A DNA stretch of 9,031 nucleotides from assembly GCA_013362835.1 (NCBI GenBank), contig JABFVJ010000378.1:1-9031 (forward strand), written 5' to 3'. The translations under genes and the position numbers were made by a program. Of the stretch, positions 5,498 through 9,031 are shown piece after piece (within the stretch, counting starts at the first letter, position 1; every line of letters begins with the position of its first letter). The notes below the pieces were generated by a model that worked only from the letters and a program-made list of their open reading frames with translations, ran no database searches and was not told the origin of the DNA. This DNA comes from Nonomuraea sp. (GTDB taxonomy: Bacteria; Actinomycetota; Actinomycetes; Streptosporangiales; Streptosporangiaceae).

Positions 5498-6955
5498 GTG
5501 CCTCGACAGCACTACGTCGCAGCCATCGACCAGGGCACCACGTCCAGCCGGTGCATCGTCTTCGACCAGGCCGGCAACATCATCTCCGTCGCCCAGCGCG
5601 AGCACCGCCAGATCTTCCCCAAGCCGGGCTGGGTCGAGCACGACGCCGAGGAGATCTGGCAGTCCGTCCAGGCCGTGACGGCCGAGGCCACGAACGGGCT
5701 CGACATCGCCGCGCTCGGCATCACCAACCAGCGCGAGACCACCGTGCTGTGGGACAGGGAGACCGGGCGTCCGGTCTGCCCGGCGATCGTCTGGCAGGAC
5801 ACCCGCACCGACGCGCTCACGCACGCGCTCGCCGAGCACGCCGGGCTGTTCAGGGAGAAGGCCGGGCTGCCGCTGACCACCTACTTCTCCGGGCCCAAGA
5901 TCCGGTGGCTGCTCGACGCGTACGAGCTGCGCGAGCGCGCCGAACGCGGCGAGGTGCTGTTCGGCACCATGGACAGCTGGCTGCTGTGGAACCTGACCGG
6001 CCGCCACCTCACCGACGTGACCAACGCCAGCCGTACGATGCTCATGAACATCCACACGCTGAGCTGGGACGACGACCTGCTCGCCGCCCTCGGCGTGCCC
6101 CGCGCGATGCTGCCGGAGATCCGCCCCTCCGCCGAGGTCTACGGCCACACCGCCGACGGCGTGCCGGTGGCCTCCGCGCTCGGCGACCAGCAGGCGGCGC
6201 TGTTCGGCCAGACCTGCTTCGAGCCCGGCGAGACCAAGAGCACCTACGGCTCGGGCAGCTTCCTGCTGATGAACACCGGTCAGGAGCCCGTCGTCTCCCG
6301 CCACGGCCTGCTCACCACCGTCGGCTACCAGATCGGCGACGGCCCGGCCACGTACGCGCTCGAAGGCGCGATCGCCGTCACCGGCTCGCTGGTGCAGTGG
6401 CTGCGCGACAACCTGGGCCTGATCTCCAGCGCCGCCGAGATCGAGACCCTGGCCAAGACCGTCGACGACAACGGCGGCTGCTACTTCGTCCCGGCCTTCT
6501 CGGGGCTGTTCGCGCCGCACTGGCGCTCCGACGCTCGCGGCGTGATCGCCGGTCTGACCGGGTTCGTCACGAAGGGGCACATCGCCCGTGCCGTCCTGGA
6601 GGCCACGGCCTGGCAGACCCGCGAGGTCGTCGACGCGATGAACGCCGACTCCGGGCTCGACCTGACCTCGCTGCGCGCCGACGGCGGCATGACCGCCGAC
6701 AACCTGCTCATGCAGACGCTGGCCGACGTGCTCGCCGTCCCCGTGATCAGGCCCATGGTCGCCGAGACCACCGCGCTCGGCGCCGCGTACGCGGCCGGCC
6801 TCGCCACCGGCTACTGGCCCGACCTCGACAGCCTGCGCGCCAACTGGCACAAGGCGTCGGAATGGCGGCCGGAGATCGACGAGTCGGTCCGCGAGCGGGA
6901 ATACCGCAACTGGAAGAAGGCCGTGGCCCGCACCCTCGACTGGGTCGAACAGTAG
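5498..6955 (+). CDS. glpK: Glycerol kinase
   Basis: Cytoplasmic FGGY-family kinase (EC 2.7.1.30) that converts glycerol and ATP to sn-glycerol-3-phosphate, trapping glycerol in the cell. It has 485 residues, slightly shorter than E. coli GlpK. The N-terminal phosphate-binding DQGTTSSR lies at 11-18. Glycerol-contacting residues expected from E. coli are present: Arg79-Glu80 in TNQRETT, a Tyr in [13 protein letters not shown] (about 129), and Asp230-Gln231 in [12 protein letters not shown]. The second domain has [10 protein letters not shown] (about 248-257), the [10 protein letters not shown] segment (about 339-348), the [13 protein letters not shown] nucleotide-binding motif (about 394-406) and [12 protein letters not shown] near 422-433. 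The GTG start has GAGGA 5 bases upstream. It is read with glpD, 14 bases downstream. No glycerol facilitator gene precedes it, unlike the Streptomyces gyl operon. Confidence 0.97.
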   Translation: MPRQHYVAAIDQGTTSSRCIVFDQAGNIISVAQREHRQIFPKPGWVEHDAEEIWQSVQAVTAEATNGLDIAALGITNQRETTVLWDRETGRPVCPAIVWQDTRTDALTHALAEHAGLFREKAGLPLTTYFSGPKIRWLLDAYELRERAERGEVLFGTMDSWLLWNLTGRHLTDVTNASRTMLMNIHTLSWDDDLLAALGVPRAMLPEIRPSAEVYGHTADGVPVASALGDQQAALFGQTCFEPGETKSTYGSGSFLLMNTGQEPVVSRHGLLTTVGYQIGDGPATYALEGAIAVTGSLVQWLRDNLGLISSAAEIETLAKTVDDNGGCYFVPAFSGLFAPHWRSDARGVIAGLTGFVTKGHIARAVLEATAWQTREVVDAMNADSGLDLTSLRADGGMTADNLLMQTLADVLAVPVIRPMVAETTALGAAYAAGLATGYWPDLDSLRANWHKASEWRPEIDESVREREYRNWKKAVARTLDWVEQ

Positions 6956-6969
6956 GACTGGAGCACGTC

Positions 6970-8520
6970 ATGAACATCGCCATCGGCGCCGACAGGGCCG
7001 AGATCCGGGACGAGCTCTCCCGCGCCACCTACGACCTGCTGGTGATCGGCGGCGGCATCCTCGGCACGTCCGTCACCTGGATGGCCGCCCAGGCCGGGCT
7101 GCGGGTGGCGATGGTCGAGGCGGGCGACTTCGCCGGGGCCACGTCCAGCGCGTCGTCCAAACTGGTCCACGGCGGCCTGCGCTACCTGCAGACCGGCAAC
7201 GTCAAGCTCGTCGCCGAGAACCACCGCGAACGCCGCGCGCTGGCCGCCGACATCGCGCCCCACCTGGTCAAACCGCTCACCTTCCTGGTGCCGATCTACA
7301 AGGGCGGCCCGCACGGCGCGGCCAAGCTCGGCGCCGGCGTGTTCCTGTACTCGGCGCTGTCGGTCTTCGGCGACGGCATGGGCAAGGTCATCACGCCGCA
7401 CCAGGCCATGGCCCGCGTCCCCGCCCTGCGCGGCGAGGGCCTGCGCGCCGCCGCCGTCTACGGCGACCATCAGATGAACGACAGCCGCGTCGCCGTCATG
7501 ACCGTACGCGCCGCCGTCGACGCGGGCGCGATCGTCCTCAACCACGCCGAGGTCGTCGGCCTGCGCAAGACGAGCGGCAACGTGACCGGGGCCGAGCTGC
7601 GCGACCGCCTCGACGGCACCGAGTTCGGCGTGGACGCCAGACTCGTCCTGAACGCCACCGGCCCCTGGGTCGACCACCTGCGGCGGATGGAGGACCCCGA
7701 CGCCGCGCCGAGCATCCGCCTGTCCAAGGGCGCCCACCTGGTCATGCGCCGCCACGAACCGTGGAAGGCCGCCCTCACCACGCCCATCGACAAGTACCGG
7801 GTCTCCTTCGCCATCCCATGGGAGGACCACCTGCTGCTCGGCACCACCGACGAGGCGTACGAGGGCGACCCGGCCGACGTACGCGCCACCGACGCCGACC
7901 TCACCCAGATCCTCGACGAGGCGGGGCACTCCGTACGCGACTCCCAGCTGCGCCGCGAGGACATCACCTACGCGTTCGCCGGCCTGCGCGTGCTGCCCGG
8001 CGGCCCCGGCCAGGTGTCGGCGGCCAAGCGGGAGACCGTGGTGACCAGGGGCGCGGGCGGCATGTTGTCGGTCGCGGGCGGCAAGTGGACCACCTACCGC
8101 CACATCGGCAGGCACGTCCTCGACACCCTCGCCCACCTGCCCGGCAGGCCGCTCGGCGACGACCTGGCCGCCATCCTGCCCGCCGTGCCGCTGCCCGGCC
8201 TCGCCAGCCCCGACGCCGTCGCCATGCGCCTGTGGACCGACCGCGAACCCGGCACCCGCATGGACCCGCTGATCGCCCGCCACCTCGCCGGCCACTACGG
8301 CACCATCGCCTTCGACGTGGCCCGGCTCATCCGCGACGACCCCGCGCTCGGCGAACGCATCCACCCCGACGGGCCCGACATCTGGGCCCAGGCCGTCTAC
8401 GCCCGCGACCACGAATGGGCCGCGACGGTCGACGACGTGGTGCGCCGCCGTACCACGCTGACCGTGCGGGGGCTGGACACGCCCGACGTACGTGGCCGGA
8501 TCGAGGAACTCCTGGCCTGA
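6970..8520 (+). CDS. glpD: FAD-dependent glycerol-3-phosphate dehydrogenase
   Basis: Peripheral membrane flavoenzyme (EC 1.1.5.3) of 516 residues. It oxidises the sn-glycerol-3-phosphate made by GlpK to dihydroxyacetone phosphate and passes electrons to the quinone pool. The N-terminal Rossmann fold is clear: DLLVIGGGILGTSV (22-35) with GxGxxG spacing and Glu50 at the end of the second strand for FAD ribose binding. The family signature ATSSASSKLVHGGLRYLQ follows (57-74). Later come LNATGPWVDHL, the substrate-domain segment LLLGTTDE, and the second FAD motif LSVAGGKWTTYR. The C-terminal helical DAO-associated domain ends in AQAVYARDHEWAATVDDVVRRRTTL. The ATG at 6970 has GGAG 6 bases upstream and follows the glpK stop by 14 bases, so the two are surely co-transcribed. 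Length is normal. Confidence 0.97.
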   Translation: MNIAIGADRAEIRDELSRATYDLLVIGGGILGTSVTWMAAQAGLRVAMVEAGDFAGATSSASSKLVHGGLRYLQTGNVKLVAENHRERRALAADIAPHLVKPLTFLVPIYKGGPHGAAKLGAGVFLYSALSVFGDGMGKVITPHQAMARVPALRGEGLRAAAVYGDHQMNDSRVAVMTVRAAVDAGAIVLNHAEVVGLRKTSGNVTGAELRDRLDGTEFGVDARLVLNATGPWVDHLRRMEDPDAAPSIRLSKGAHLVMRRHEPWKAALTTPIDKYRVSFAIPWEDHLLLGTTDEAYEGDPADVRATDADLTQILDEAGHSVRDSQLRREDITYAFAGLRVLPGGPGQVSAAKRETVVTRGAGGMLSVAGGKWTTYRHIGRHVLDTLAHLPGRPLGDDLAAILPAVPLPGLASPDAVAMRLWTDREPGTRMDPLIARHLAGHYGTIAFDVARLIRDDPALGERIHPDGPDIWAQAVYARDHEWAATVDDVVRRRTTLTVRGLDTPDVRGRIEELLA

Positions 8521-8560
8521 CCTGGAGGTGTGGCGCCGGTCGGCGGGGAAGGGTACAAGC

Positions 8561-9031
8561 ATGCGCACTGCCATGAACGAGGCCCTGATCAGGCACTTCG
8601 CCGACCTCCGCGACGGCGTCCACGGCGGCGTCACCTCGCGCGAGGACAAGGAACGCCTGTTCGCCAGGGCGGTCGAGCTCCTCGACCCGGTGGCCCGGGC
8701 GACCCTCGACGAGTTCAACGCCGACCTGCTGCTCGGGTCGGGCGAGGTGGTGGCTAGCGGGCTGACCAGGTCGCAGGAGGGCGGCCTCAACGCCATGTGG
8801 TCGCTGACGTGGGCCGAGCAGCGCGAGAAGGACGTGCTGCCGATCGCGATCGTCGCCCACTTCGGCGCCGACTTCCACCATCCGCACCTGCGCGGCAACA
8901 CGGTCGGCGACTGGCCCCTGAACGTCTTCACCGAGTCCGACGCCGCCGGCCAGCTCACCACCCTGCGCGCCATCGCCGCCGCCGACGCCCACAACCTCGT
9001 CTTCCAGGAAAGCTACCGCCTCATCCCCGCC
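8561..9031 (+). CDS. Protein of unknown function, C-terminus cut by window edge
   Basis: I do not recognise this family. 157 residues are visible, with no stop before the right edge. The ATG is preceded by GAAGGG 7 bases away; a second in-frame ATG lies four codons later. The N-terminal half (about 1-60) is charged and predicted helical, including SREDKERLFARAVELLDPVA. The second half has LNAMWSLTWAEQREK (77-90), a hydrophobic strand LPIAIVAH (93-100), then a histidine-rich ADFHHPHLRG (103-112) with His100, His106, His107 and His109, followed by VGDWPLNVF. The clustered histidines could bind metal or serve catalysis, but this is only a suggestion. There is no signal peptide or membrane helix. 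It begins 40 bases after glpD on the same strand with no obvious terminator between, so it may belong to the glycerol operon. Confidence 0.8.
   Translation, partial: MRTAMNEALIRHFADLRDGVHGGVTSREDKERLFARAVELLDPVARATLDEFNADLLLGSGEVVASGLTRSQEGGLNAMWSLTWAEQREKDVLPIAIVAHFGADFHHPHLRGNTVGDWPLNVFTESDAAGQLTTLRAIAAADAHNLVFQESYRLIPA

Noticed and set aside
5450..6850. 466-codon minus-strand frame opposite glpK
   Set aside because: Same GC-driven shadow; no motifs, and the sense strand encodes complete glycerol kinase motifs.
5551..8520. A 989-codon plus-strand frame spanning glpK and glpD, suggesting a fusion
   Set aside because: Its first part is out of frame with glpK and reads as Arg/Ala/Pro-rich nonsense. 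Only the part after 6970 is real (GlpD), and that has its own start and ribosome binding site.
6811..8994. 727-codon minus-strand frame opposite glpD
   Set aside because: It is low-complexity Gly/Ala/Val/His sequence, antisense to a well-conserved enzyme, with no recognisable domain.

Overview
The window is high-GC DNA (G/C-rich third codon positions, GTG starts, strong Shine-Dalgarno sites) from an actinobacterium. The IclR regulator, glycerol kinase and FAD glycerol-3-phosphate dehydrogenase resemble the Streptomyces gyl (glycerol) locus. A filamentous actinomycete, perhaps of the Streptosporangiales, is my inference; the sequence alone does not fix the genus.

Left part (1-2351): a 14-TM DHA2-type drug/proton antiporter on the minus strand, truncated by the window edge, is divergent from a TetR regulator on the plus strand. 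The 150 bp between them is AT-richer than the rest. It holds a good minus-strand promoter whose 17-bp spacer contains a TGTCA-N5-TGACA inverted repeat, as expected for a repressor-controlled efflux pump.

Middle (2348-4662): a YqgE/AlgH (UPF0301) protein on the minus strand ends tail-to-tail with the TetR gene, and their stop codons overlap. It is divergent from a small secreted protein with a signal peptide, an LPYTG motif and a C-terminal membrane segment (putative sortase substrate). A convergent intergenic region follows, with a GC hairpin and 20-bp tandem repeats that run into the stop codon of a second TetR gene (minus strand). Upstream of that TetR lies a short plus-strand stretch that reads like the first transmembrane helix of a DHA2 efflux pump and then stops making sense; it is probably the remains of a former divergent target gene.

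Right part (4623-8520): the glycerol catabolic locus gylR - glpK - glpD, all on the plus strand. GylR (IclR family) has a perfect 17-bp palindrome just before its start. A near-copy (14 of 17 bases) lies between the predicted glpK promoter and the glpK start, giving a simple model of autoregulation plus glycerol-3-phosphate-responsive control of glpKD. GlpK phosphorylates glycerol and GlpD oxidises the product to dihydroxyacetone phosphate, passing electrons to the quinone pool. No glycerol facilitator gene (glpF/gylC) lies between regulator and kinase. An unrecognised gene starts 40 bp after glpD and runs off the right edge.

I see no CRISPR array, rRNA, tRNA, insertion sequence or clear novel defence or biosynthetic system. 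The most useful observations are the matched GylR operators, the efflux operator, the efflux-gene remnant and the unidentified protein after glpD.
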